Source: AA29 sp041481445 (lineage in GTDB: Bacteria > Acidobacteriota > Vicinamibacteria > Fen-336). Taken from it: 59,227 bases of DNA. Positions 21,701-29,584 of this stretch are shown one piece after another. A program made the position numbers and the translations under genes. Numbering within the stretch: the stretch's first letter is position 1; every line of letters begins with the position of its first letter. The DNA is taken from assembly GCA_041481445.1 (NCBI GenBank), contig JBGPBV010000026.1, positions 1 through 59,227 of the forward strand, given 5' to 3'. The notes beneath the pieces are model-generated. The model was not told the origin of the DNA and searched no databases. It worked only from the letters and a program-made list of their open reading frames with translations.

Positions 21701-23149
21701 TCACGACGCGAGCCGGCCCGCGTCCGACGCGCGTCCGTGAAGGAGATCGGCCACCAGGGCTCGCTCGCGGTCGTCCCACACGCCGATGAGGAGCGTGGCC
21801 GCGGCGTAGGCCACGCCGGCGGCGAGGGAGGCGGCCATCAGCGGCCACGGGCGCGCCAGCCACAGGGCGGCCGCGAAGGCCGCGGTGGCGGTCAAAGGCC
21901 GTCCGAAGAGCGCCGCCCAGCGCGCGCGATGGCCGTAGGCGTGCAGCCCCAGCGCCGTGGCCGCGAAGTAGGCCGCCTCCGTGACCAGCGTGGCCCAGGC
22001 CGCCCCCACGAAGCCCATCCGGGGGATGAGGACGAGGTTGAGGGCCACGTTGAGGGCGAGGGTCAGCGTGGACACCACGACGATGGTGCCCCAGCGGTTC
22101 ACGCAGGCCAGCGTGGTCTCGCCGAAGTTGGAGAGGAACATGAACGCGGCCGCGGGCAGCAGGAGGCGCGCGGCGGCCGCGCTGGGGGCGTAGGCCTCGT
22201 CGAAGAGGAGGGCGATGAAGCGATCGGACTCGAGGAGACCGAAGGCGCCGATGGGAAGGCCGGCCAGGAGGAGGTACTTCGACCCCCGCCGGTACAGCTC
22301 GGTCACGCCCTCCGGCCGCGTGGCCGCCCAAGCCGCCATGGTCGGGATGAGCGCGTAGCCGAGGATCCGCGGCACGAGGGTCAGGCCCTCCAGGACCAGC
22401 ACCGGCGAGCGATACCATCCGACCTCGGTGGCCCCGCGCAGCCATTCCAGGATCACGGTGTCGACCTGGAACACGAGCGTGATCATCGCGCCCGCGTACG
22501 CGAAGGGCAGGCCCTTCTTGAACAGGTCGGCCCACAGTGGCGCGTCGTAGTGGGGCACGAGCCGGAGCACGCGCCGCTGCACGTAGGCGACGAGGGCGGT
22601 CGTGTCGGCGAGGCGCACGACCAGGAACACGATCACGAAGCCGCGCACGCCCCCGCCCGTGGCCAGCACCGCCGCGCCCAGGACGAGCAGGAGCGTCCGC
22701 TCGACCAGGAGCGACACGGCCTCGGTGCCGAACCGCTCCAGGCCCTTCAGCACCCACCGCAGGGTGGACTTCACGGACTTGAGGACGAGGTCGAAGGTGA
22801 GGATCAGGACGGCGAAGAACGTGACGCCGGAGTAGCGCGCGGCCCCGAGGCCGAGGCAGAGGACGACGGTCGCGACGCTCAGCACGGCCTGGAACCCGAG
22901 CAGGCCGCCGGCCAGGCGCTGGGCCAGCGAGCGGTCGCGGCTGATGGCCAGGGTGGACGCGTAGGACATGCCGAAGTCGGGCAGGATGCGGAAGAGGCCG
23001 ACGAACGCGAAGGCGGTGCTGTATTCGCCGAACGGGGTGGGCCCCATCCACCGTGCGGCCAGGAAGCCGAGGAGGAAGAGGAGGAGGTTCGAGCCCTCGC
23101 CGACCGCGGAGAGGACCGTGTTGCGAGCCAGCGCTCGCGCCGATGTCAG
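21701..23149 (-). CDS. Wzx/MATE-like polysaccharide flippase with proposed CTG start
   Basis: 482 residues with about 12-14 hydrophobic helices. It begins ARNTVLSAVGEGSNLLLFLLGFLAARWMGPTPFGEYSTAF, the usual first-helix pattern of oligosaccharide flippases, and contains FDLVLKSVKSTLRWVLKGLERF in the cytosolic loop. It would flip lipid-linked glycans across the membrane. No ATG, GTG or TTG lies between the upstream gene's stop and helix 1; the first ATG would delete helix 1. CTG at 23149 overlaps the upstream TGA (CTGA), and AAGGAG lies 8 nt before it, so CTG is the likely start. Confidence 0.85.
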   Translation of the reverse strand: MTSARALARNTVLSAVGEGSNLLLFLLGFLAARWMGPTPFGEYSTAFAFVGLFRILPDFGMSYASTLAISRDRSLAQRLAGGLLGFQAVLSVATVVLCLGLGAARYSGVTFFAVLILTFDLVLKSVKSTLRWVLKGLERFGTEAVSLLVERTLLLVLGAAVLATGGGVRGFVIVFLVVRLADTTALVAYVQRRVLRLVPHYDAPLWADLFKKGLPFAYAGAMITLVFQVDTVILEWLRGATEVGWYRSPVLVLEGLTLVPRILGYALIPTMAAWAATRPEGVTELYRRGSKYLLLAGLPIGAFGLLESDRFIALLFDEAYAPSAAAARLLLPAAAFMFLSNFGETTLACVNRWGTIVVVSTLTLALNVALNLVLIPRMGFVGAAWATLVTEAAYFAATALGLHAYGHRARWAALFGRPLTATAAFAAALWLARPWPLMAASLAAGVAYAAATLLIGVWDDRERALVADLLHGRASDAGRLAS

Positions 23150-23742
23150 GTCGCCTGCTCCTTGCGCAGCAGGGCGTCGAGGCCGCGGCCGATCTTGAGG
23201 CAGCGCTCGGGGGCGGCCGACTCGAGCAGTTTCTGGCGGGCGGTGGCGGTGATGGGCAGGTGCTGGCAGGCCAGGTTGACCCACGACATCGGCTCCGGGG
23301 AGCGCCGCTGCTGGTCCAGGAACGAGCGCAGCTCGGCGTGCGCGTGCAGGTAGCGGGCCAGGGCCTCGACCGCCTGTCCCCAGTCGAGGCCGGCGTCGTC
23401 CTCCTCGAGGAGGGTCGCCTCCGCCACCAGCACGTCGGTGCCCACGAGGCTCACCGCGCGCGCCCGCATGGCCCCGTCCAGCTCCACGCGCCGTCCGCCC
23501 TCCACCGGCGTGTCCTCCGCGATCCGCGCCACCGTCCCCAGCTCGTGCAGGTCGTGCGGAGAGGTCGCGTGCTCGCGCTGGGAAAGGGCCAGGACACGGG
23601 CACCGGTGCGGCGCGCGATCTCGAGCGTGCGCAGCGCGCCGGGGGCGGTGACCACGACGGCGAGCGAGGCCTCCGGGAACAGGCACTGGTTGCGCAGGGG
23701 GATGACGGGAAGGAGGACGTTGGCGGAAGACACGGCGGCCAT
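23146..23742 (-). CDS. LON-substrate-binding-domain protein
   Basis: 198 residues. The N-terminal about 100 residues match the Lon N-terminal (LON/PUA-like) domain: LPVIPLRNQCLFPEASLAVVV, a basic segment, VLALSQRE, HELGTVARIAED and VELDGAMRARAVSL. The rest is helical. There is no ATPase or protease domain. Stand-alone LON proteins are common in bacteria and of uncertain function. It sits oddly between a deacetylase and a flippase and overlaps the latter by 4 nt, so it is co-transcribed with glycan genes. Confidence 0.85.
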   Translation of the reverse strand: MAAVSSANVLLPVIPLRNQCLFPEASLAVVVTAPGALRTLEIARRTGARVLALSQREHATSPHDLHELGTVARIAEDTPVEGGRRVELDGAMRARAVSLVGTDVLVAEATLLEEDDAGLDWGQAVEALARYLHAHAELRSFLDQQRRSPEPMSWVNLACQHLPITATARQKLLESAAPERCLKIGRGLDALLRKEQAT

Positions 23743-23763
23743 CCTACTACGCGCCTGGGTGCG

Positions 23764-24972
23764 CTACGCCGGCCCGCGCAGCCGCCGCTGCCACTTGCGG
23801 CGCAGCACGGAGCCGAGGTCGGCGCGCCCGCGCCCGGGCAGGAGCTCGACGTAGTCCTCGCCGATGCGGGCGATGTTCATCGGATCGTCGCCGGGCACCG
23901 TGATCGGCGTGCCCGGGACCTTGCCCACGAAGGCCATCCGGTAGCCGGTCTCCCGGGCGAGCCGGCGCGCGGTCGGCCCCGCCGCGTGCCACGGATAGCA
24001 GAGCTGGAGGACCGGCCGGCCCGTGCGCTCCTCGATCAGGCGCCGCGCCTCCCCCAGCTCGCGCCGCAGGGCCGCCTCGCGGTCCTCCGCGCTCTCCCAT
24101 CGTCCGGCGATGGGCCGCCGCTCGACCAGCCTCCGCAGGCGCGGCTGCCAGTCGCGGCGGGCGAAGAACCCCTCGCCCTCTTCGGCCACCGCCTCCACGC
24201 AGGCCCGGCGGATGGCCGCGTCCTCGTAGAAGCGCAGGGACTCGGAGGTGCGGGGCTCCGAGCGCAGGAGCGGCGTGCCCAGGGGCAGGTCGGGGGCGAC
24301 CCGATCGCAGCCGTCGACCTCGACCAGCGGCACGTCCATCGCGTCGTACCCGCGGCGGAGGGCAGGGGTGAGGAAGCCGGCCACCCGCGGCGCGGTGTGG
24401 ATGCGCGCGTGCATCAGGGTGTGGCTCTGGAAGTCGAACAGGCCCGAGCGGGCCAGGGCCTCGACCTCCTGCCAGGAGAGGAACGCGCCGAAGCCCGTCT
24501 CGCGATCGACGATGGCGGCGGGGGACTGGCGGCGCGCCTCGACGTCGTCCCAGGTCGGGGGGAGAGGGCCCGGCCGCGAGGGGATGCGCCCCGGCACCAG
24601 GAACACGATGCCCTGCATGCCGAAGCGCCGGAGCAGGGGCTGGCCGACGCTCCAGAGGCTGCCGCGCCCGTCGTCGAAGGTGAGCACGACCGCGCCCGTT
24701 GGAGCCGGCCGGGTGCCCATCAGGAACTGGAAGTACGCGTCCGCGGACAGCGTCACGTAGTCGTTGTCGGCCAGGTACTGGAGCTTGCGGGAGAACGATT
24801 CGTGCTCCAGGCTGTGGAACACGAACACGGGGACGTGGCCGCGGGGCAACGGTCCCCCCGTCACGAACGGGGGATAGCGGCCCATGAGGAGGTCGCGCGG
24901 CACCTCCCACGCCGCGCGGGCGTGGCGTCCGAGCCTCCTCAGCGGCACCGCGTCCTCCGGCCCCCGGCGCAC
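23764..24972 (-). CDS. Polysaccharide deacetylase-family protein
   Basis: 402 residues from the GTG at 24972, 4 nt after the preceding GT4 stop. The NodB-like fold is shown by VFVFHSLEH, TFDDG (about 97-101, catalytic Asp and metal Asp), FQSHTLMH (about 180-187, metal histidines) and LCYPWH in place of the usual R-x-P-Y/W motif. No signal peptide is obvious, although a leader of about 35 basic residues precedes the fold. It likely removes N- or O-acetyl groups from a cell-surface glycan intermediate made by this cluster. Confidence 0.85.
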   Translation of the reverse strand: MRRGPEDAVPLRRLGRHARAAWEVPRDLLMGRYPPFVTGGPLPRGHVPVFVFHSLEHESFSRKLQYLADNDYVTLSADAYFQFLMGTRPAPTGAVVLTFDDGRGSLWSVGQPLLRRFGMQGIVFLVPGRIPSRPGPLPPTWDDVEARRQSPAAIVDRETGFGAFLSWQEVEALARSGLFDFQSHTLMHARIHTAPRVAGFLTPALRRGYDAMDVPLVEVDGCDRVAPDLPLGTPLLRSEPRTSESLRFYEDAAIRRACVEAVAEEGEGFFARRDWQPRLRRLVERRPIAGRWESAEDREAALRRELGEARRLIEERTGRPVLQLCYPWHAAGPTARRLARETGYRMAFVGKVPGTPITVPGDDPMNIARIGEDYVELLPGRGRADLGSVLRRKWQRRLRGPA

Positions 24973-24976
24973 CCGC

Positions 24977-26116
24977 TCATGCCCGGCCCCGCTCGGCCAG
25001 CACCTCGTCGTAGAGCGCTTCCATGGCGGCCACGCAGGCACGGATATCGTAACGGGTGGAGGCCGCGCGCGCGTTCTCTCCCAGCGACCGCCGCAGGGTG
25101 TCGTCGTCGAGGACGCGGCCGAGGGCGGCGGCCAGCGCGGCGGGATCGCGCGGCGGCACGAGCAGGCCGGTCCGGCCGTCCTCGAGCACCTCCCGGCACC
25201 CGTCGACCGCGGTGGACACTACGGCCTTGCCGGCCGCCATCGCTTCGAACAGGGCCAGCGGCGTCCCCTCGTAGGTGGACGAGATGCAGAAGACGTCCAG
25301 GGCGCCGAGCAGGGCGGGCACGTCCGCGCGATGGCCGGCGAAGGTGACGCGCGAGGCGAGGCCGAGCGCGGCCGCCTGCGCCCGGAGCGGCTCCATCTGG
25401 TCGCCGTCGCCGACGAGCATCAGGTGGACGCGGGGGCGGCCGGCCAGGAGGCCGGGGGCGGCCTCGAGCAGGTACCGGTGCCCCTTCTGCTCGTTCAAGC
25501 GTCCGATCGTGCCCACGACCCGCGCCTCCTCGGGGACACCGAGCGACCGCCGTGCCTCGCGCGCGATCTCGGGCGCGACCGGAGCGAACTCGTCGAGGGG
25601 CGCGCCGTTCCAGATGAGGCGCACGCGTTCCGCCGGCACGTGGCGCTGGCGGACCAGGAAGTCGCGCGTGGAGGCGCTCACCGCGATCGCGCGGTCGGTG
25701 AGGGAGGAGAGCGCGCGGTCGGCCAGACCCTGGTAGGCCGGCATCCGCGGGTCGGCGAAATGCTCGTGCAGGACGAGGGCGGCCCCCAGCCGTCGCGCGG
25801 CCAGCCGTCCGAAGTCCGCCGCCGCGTAGCCGTGGACGTGGAGGATCCGCGCGCGGCGCTCGCGGCCCACGCGCACGAGGTCGCCCAGCAGCCGGGGGTC
25901 GAACTTCCCGCGGCCGAGGCTCTGCACGGGGATGCCTCGCTCGCCCAGCCACTCGGTGGCCGGCTCCGGGCGCTTGAGGCCGACCAGCGAGGGCGCGAAC
26001 CGTGGCGAATAGCGCGGGAACCACCACGAGAAGAGGCGCGACACGCCGTGGATGCTCGATCCCGCCACCCCGAACTTGTCGCAGACGTGCAGGACGGGGA
26101 TGGGCGTCGCGCTCAT
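24977..26116 (-). CDS. GT4-family glycosyltransferase
   Basis: 379 residues. GT-B fold with an N-terminal IPVLHVCDKFGVAGSSIHGVSRL, an ILHVHGYAAADFGRLAA segment, and C-terminal TIGRLNEQKGHRYLLEAAP, LMLVGDGD and SSTYEGTPLALFEAMAAGKAVV (about 278-298) carrying the E-x7-E donor site. The start overlaps the preceding gene's stop (ATGA). It is part of the minus-strand glycan operon running from 28783 down to 21701. Confidence 0.9.
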   Translation of the reverse strand: MSATPIPVLHVCDKFGVAGSSIHGVSRLFSWWFPRYSPRFAPSLVGLKRPEPATEWLGERGIPVQSLGRGKFDPRLLGDLVRVGRERRARILHVHGYAAADFGRLAARRLGAALVLHEHFADPRMPAYQGLADRALSSLTDRAIAVSASTRDFLVRQRHVPAERVRLIWNGAPLDEFAPVAPEIAREARRSLGVPEEARVVGTIGRLNEQKGHRYLLEAAPGLLAGRPRVHLMLVGDGDQMEPLRAQAAALGLASRVTFAGHRADVPALLGALDVFCISSTYEGTPLALFEAMAAGKAVVSTAVDGCREVLEDGRTGLLVPPRDPAALAAALGRVLDDDTLRRSLGENARAASTRYDIRACVAAMEALYDEVLAERGRA

Positions 26117-27075
26117 GCCTCCGGCGCGGCCGCCGGTCCCTCCGCCCGCGCCGTCCACACGACGGCGCCGGAGAGCGACATCAGGACGATGAGGCCCGCG
26201 CCCACCAGGCTGAAGGCGAGCGCGCTGTCGCGGGGCAGCCCGACCTGCCCGAAATACAGGATGAAGACGCTCTCGCGGATGCCCCAGCCGTTGAAGGAGA
26301 CGGGCACCGTCTGCACGAGCGTGCACAGCGGCACCATCAGGAAGCAGGCGGAGAGCGGCAACGGGATGCGCAGCGCGCGGGCCACGTTGTAGTAGTAGAG
26401 GACGACCAGGGCCTGCAGGGCCACGCTTCCCAGGAAGGCGATCCAGACCGCCGCCACCTCCGCGCGGTAGCCGTGAACGGCCGACTGCACCGTCTCGAAC
26501 CGCTTCTGCGCCCAGGGCCGCCGGGCCAGGCCCGACTTCTCCATCACGCGGCGGGCGATGCCGGCCCGGAAGAAGACGTAGGCCAGCGCGCCGAAGATCA
26601 GGCCCAGCAGCACCAGCACGGGCTGCGCCCCCGCCAGGTGCCGCACCGCCGGCCCGCCCAGGAGATAGGCGGCCACGGCCAGGGCGTAGAGGGCTCCGAG
26701 GCCGAGGATCCGGTCGATGGCCACCACCGCCAGCGAGGTCGTGGTCGATCCGGTGAGCCGCGAGCTGTCGCGCACGCGGATCACGTCGCCCCCGATGTTG
26801 CTGGGCAGGAAGTTGTTGAAGAAGGTGGCGACGAGGTACGAGCCGGAGAGGTGGGCCAGCGGTGCCGTGAACCCCTGGGCCTGGAGCAGCACCTTCCAGC
26901 GCCAGGTGGAGATCCCGAGGATCATGGCGTAGAGGGCCATGGCCAGCGCGAGCAGGATGGGGTCGCCGGTGCGCACCCGGTTCAGGAGCGCGTCGAGGTC
27001 GGTCGTATAGAGGAGGTAGCCGAGCAGGGCCAGGCTGACCGTGACCTTCAGGACGAGGAGGACGGACCGCTTCAC
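26113..27075 (-). CDS. LPG-synthase-like (AglD2-type) membrane protein
   Basis: 320 residues with about eight transmembrane helices and no soluble domain. The family marker FFNNFLPSNIGGDVIRVRDSSRLTG follows the third helix, and PVSFNGWGIRESVFILYFGQ lies in the sixth region. This is the transmembrane part shared with lysylphosphatidylglycerol synthase; stand-alone members often accompany glycosyltransferases and are thought to act in lipid-linked glycan handling. It overlaps its neighbours on both sides by 4 nt (27072-27075 and 26113-26116). Confidence 0.88.
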   Translation of the reverse strand: MKRSVLLVLKVTVSLALLGYLLYTTDLDALLNRVRTGDPILLALAMALYAMILGISTWRWKVLLQAQGFTAPLAHLSGSYLVATFFNNFLPSNIGGDVIRVRDSSRLTGSTTTSLAVVAIDRILGLGALYALAVAAYLLGGPAVRHLAGAQPVLVLLGLIFGALAYVFFRAGIARRVMEKSGLARRPWAQKRFETVQSAVHGYRAEVAAVWIAFLGSVALQALVVLYYYNVARALRIPLPLSACFLMVPLCTLVQTVPVSFNGWGIRESVFILYFGQVGLPRDSALAFSLVGAGLIVLMSLSGAVVWTARAEGPAAAPEA

Positions 27076-28244
27076 TGGCCCAGGATCTCGACGGCGTCGA
27101 CGTCGGCCCCTTCGCTCACCGTCCCTCCGGACAGGCAGGGGTAGATCTCCCCGTCCTCGACCCTGAGGTAGCGCGCGGAGGCCACCCCGCCCGCGGCGAG
27201 GTCGAAGTCGCAGTGGTTGGAGAAGACGCCCTGGGAGCGCTCGCCGCAGGGCACGCGCAGGCCGACCAGCGTGAAAGGGCCGTCCGGGCTGGAGGAGGCA
27301 TAGAGGGTCACCGGCTCACCCGCGCCCGACACCGTCTGGTACACGCGCACGTCGGGTCCGCTCACGTCCCGGATGGTCACGCCCATGTCGACGGTGACGT
27401 AACCGCCCTGGCCCAGGCTCATGAATCCCTGGTAGCGGCCGCCCCCGAGGTTGACCGCGTCCGGCGGCCCCAGCACCTCCTCGGGATCGTTGTAGTCGTT
27501 GTGCGCGAGGGTGCATTGGGGAAGCCACCAGTCCACGACCGCCTGGGCATACCCGGCGCGCCCGGCCGTCGAGGACTTCGCCATTGGATCGAAGCAGGCG
27601 CCCAGGGCGCGCCGGCCGTCCGGGCCGGCGAGGAACGCGAGCAGCCGGCGGGCGTCCGCGGATCGGGGCGAGCCGGCGACGATCGCGGCGGTGGCCACCA
27701 GGGGCCGCAGCTCGGACGGACGGCGCTCTCCGCGGCCCGCGAGCGGCCGCGGCACGAGCGCCTGACGCGCGCGCCCTAGCTCCTCGCGATCCTGGCTGAG
27801 GACGATGCGGCCGGGGCTCGTCCCTCCCAGAAACGCACGCGCCTCGCGTCCGGCCCGGCCGCCGAGGACGGCCACGGTGTCCGTGGCGGCCAGCGCGGAG
27901 ACCGGCCCCGCCGGCGAGCCCTCGGGCACCACGAGCACCCAGGGGACCTGCCCGAGATCGACCGCGGTCGCGACCTCCGCGCCGGCGCCCTCGAGGAGGC
28001 GGGTCATCTCCAGGTCGTCGCCCACCACGAGGTCCGCGTCCTGGGCCGGATCCGGCTCCGCGATCGTGAGCGCGACCGGGGTCCCGGTCGCGCGCGTGAA
28101 CGAGTCCAGGGCGGGCGCCAGGCAGGCCGCGAAGGCGGCGCTGGCGCGGACGTGGACGGCCTCGCGTTCCGCGGCAGACGTGGGGCGGAGGTCCGCCCTC
28201 ATGACGACGAGCAGGGCGAGGGCGGCGAGGGGCCGAGGGCTCAT
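27072..28244 (-). CDS. Secreted binding-protein-like domain fused to a discoidin-like domain
   Basis: 390 residues. Signal peptide 1-24 (MSPRPLAALALLVVMRADLR...SAA). The next about 220 residues resemble a type 2 periplasmic binding protein of the molybdate/phosphonate class: VHVRASAAFAACLAPALDSFTRATGTPV, DLVVGDDLEMTRLLE, PWVLVVPEGSPAG and a late SADARRLLAFLAGPDGRRAL. From about residue 255 a different domain begins (HNDYNDPEEVLGPPDAVNLGGG ... GGYVTVDMGVTI ... VTLYASSSPDGPFTLVG ... ARYLRVED), which looks like a discoidin/F5-F8-type carbohydrate-binding sandwich. No ABC transporter genes are adjacent. The pairing of domains is unusual. Confidence 0.7.
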   Translation of the reverse strand: MSPRPLAALALLVVMRADLRPTSAAEREAVHVRASAAFAACLAPALDSFTRATGTPVALTIAEPDPAQDADLVVGDDLEMTRLLEGAGAEVATAVDLGQVPWVLVVPEGSPAGPVSALAATDTVAVLGGRAGREARAFLGGTSPGRIVLSQDREELGRARQALVPRPLAGRGERRPSELRPLVATAAIVAGSPRSADARRLLAFLAGPDGRRALGACFDPMAKSSTAGRAGYAQAVVDWWLPQCTLAHNDYNDPEEVLGPPDAVNLGGGRYQGFMSLGQGGYVTVDMGVTIRDVSGPDVRVYQTVSGAGEPVTLYASSSPDGPFTLVGLRVPCGERSQGVFSNHCDFDLAAGGVASARYLRVEDGEIYPCLSGGTVSEGADVDAVEILGQ

Positions 28245-28783
28245 CGTGCGCGCAGGCTGAAGGCGTGGTCGGCGGCGGAGCAGGTGCCGAGCTGCCCCTC
28301 TTCGCCGTCCAGGTTCGCGAGGGCGAGGTAGCCGGCAAGCAGCCCGCTCAGGATCTCGCCGCGGCCGTCCCCGGCGCGCTGGACGGGCCCGTTGCCCATG
28401 GCGTGGACCCAGACCCGCATGTTCTGGTTGGAGACGACCCCCGCTTCCGTCGTGCCCAGGCCGCCACGCAGGCTCACCACGCCCGACAGGGTCTCCATCT
28501 CCAGGCGGAACCCGTTGGGGTCGAGCAGGATCTGGACGCCCGGATGCGGGCTCGCGCCGGCGGCGGCGGCGGCCATCGGAAAGGACTGCGGCGTCCGAGT
28601 CATGGCGCAGGAGGCGGAGGGCGTGATCTGGAGCGTGTAGCCGCCGGTCACGGTCCCGCCCGGCTGCGCGCTCGCGCTCGGGCTGGGCGAGGGCGTGGGG
28701 ACTCCGGGGTTCGATCCGCAGGCTGGGAGCATCAGGAGAAGGAGGACGCACGCCGCGCGGGAAGAGGGACGGCGATCGTGCAT
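28241..28783 (-). CDS. Lipoprotein of unknown function
   Basis: 180 residues. A lipobox LLMLPACG gives a lipid-anchored Cys at about residue 22, followed by a Pro/Ser-rich linker (PTPSPSPSAS). The mature domain has GGYTLQITPSASCAMTRTPQSFP and a long beta-rich region ending in GQLGTCSAADHAFSL; two cysteines may pair. I recognise no family. First gene of the minus-strand operon, overlapping the next by ATGA. A TATCAT box (minus strand, 28805-28800) could be its -10. Confidence 0.7.
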   Translation of the reverse strand: MHDRRPSSRAACVLLLLMLPACGSNPGVPTPSPSPSASAQPGGTVTGGYTLQITPSASCAMTRTPQSFPMAAAAAGASPHPGVQILLDPNGFRLEMETLSGVVSLRGGLGTTEAGVVSNQNMRVWVHAMGNGPVQRAGDGRGEILSGLLAGYLALANLDGEEGQLGTCSAADHAFSLRAR

Positions 28784-28831
28784 GTCTCTAAAACAGCGCA
28801 TGATACAGTGGCCCGCCGGAAAGGACCAAGC

Positions 28832-29584
28832 TTGCCCGAGCCGCGGCCCGTCGCCATCCAGACCGCCCTCCAGGACCCTCGCACGTCGGCGTTCTCGAAG
28901 TACCAGGACCTCGTCGTCGGCAGCCGGAGCCTCGGACGCCTGATGTTGTACGAGGCCGTGATCCTGCTGACCTCCTGGGTTCCCGGTGCGCTCGGCCTCG
29001 TCCTGCGCAAGGTCGCCTATCCCTGGCTGCTCGGCTCGGTCGGACGCAACGTCACCTTCGGACAGGGCGTGGTGCTCCGTCATCCGCACAAGCTCCACCT
29101 GGGCGACGACGTGGTGGTGGACGACCTCGTGGTGCTCGACGCCAAGGGCGAGACCAACTCCGGCATCCGCGTGGGTCAGGGCGTCTTCCTCGGCCGCGGC
29201 ACGATCCTGTCGTGCAAGGACGGCGACATCACGCTGGGCGACCACGTCAACATCGGCTTCCATTCCGAGATCTTCTCGGGCTCGAAGGTCACGGTCGGGC
29301 GCTACGGCCTCTTCGCCGCCTACACGTACCTGGTCGGGGGCGGCCACGAGTTCGAGCGGGCGGGGGTGCCCGTCATCGAGCAGGAGCGCCGCTCGCGCGG
29401 CATCACGCTCGGCGAGAACGTCTGGCTGGGCGCGGGGGCGAAGGTGATGGACGGGGTGAGCATCGGGGACCACGCGGTGGTGGGGGCGGGGGCGGTGGTC
29501 ACGGAGGACCTGCCCGCGGGAGCGGTCGCGGTGGGCGTGCCCGCGCGCGTGGTGCGGACGCGGGAGGCGGCGCCCGCTCCGTGA
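28832..29584 (+). CDS. Hexapeptide-repeat acyltransferase (left-handed beta-helix)
   Basis: 250 residues from a TTG at 28832 with AAAGGA 7 nt upstream. After a hydrophobic N-terminal region (LMLYEAVILLTSWVPGALGLVL) the hexapeptide repeats run from about residue 75 to 235: GRNVTFGQGVVLRHPHKLHLGDDVVVDD, GVFLGRGTILSCKDGDITLGDHVNIG, and the C-terminal GENVWLGAGAKVMDGVSIGDHAVVGAGAVV coil typical of acetyl/acyltransferases such as WbbJ. The likely role is O-acylation of a glycan. It is divergent from the lipoprotein operon and coupled to the next gene (GTGA). Confidence 0.88.
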   Translation: MPEPRPVAIQTALQDPRTSAFSKYQDLVVGSRSLGRLMLYEAVILLTSWVPGALGLVLRKVAYPWLLGSVGRNVTFGQGVVLRHPHKLHLGDDVVVDDLVVLDAKGETNSGIRVGQGVFLGRGTILSCKDGDITLGDHVNIGFHSEIFSGSKVTVGRYGLFAAYTYLVGGGHEFERAGVPVIEQERRSRGITLGENVWLGAGAKVMDGVSIGDHAVVGAGAVVTEDLPAGAVAVGVPARVVRTREAAPAP

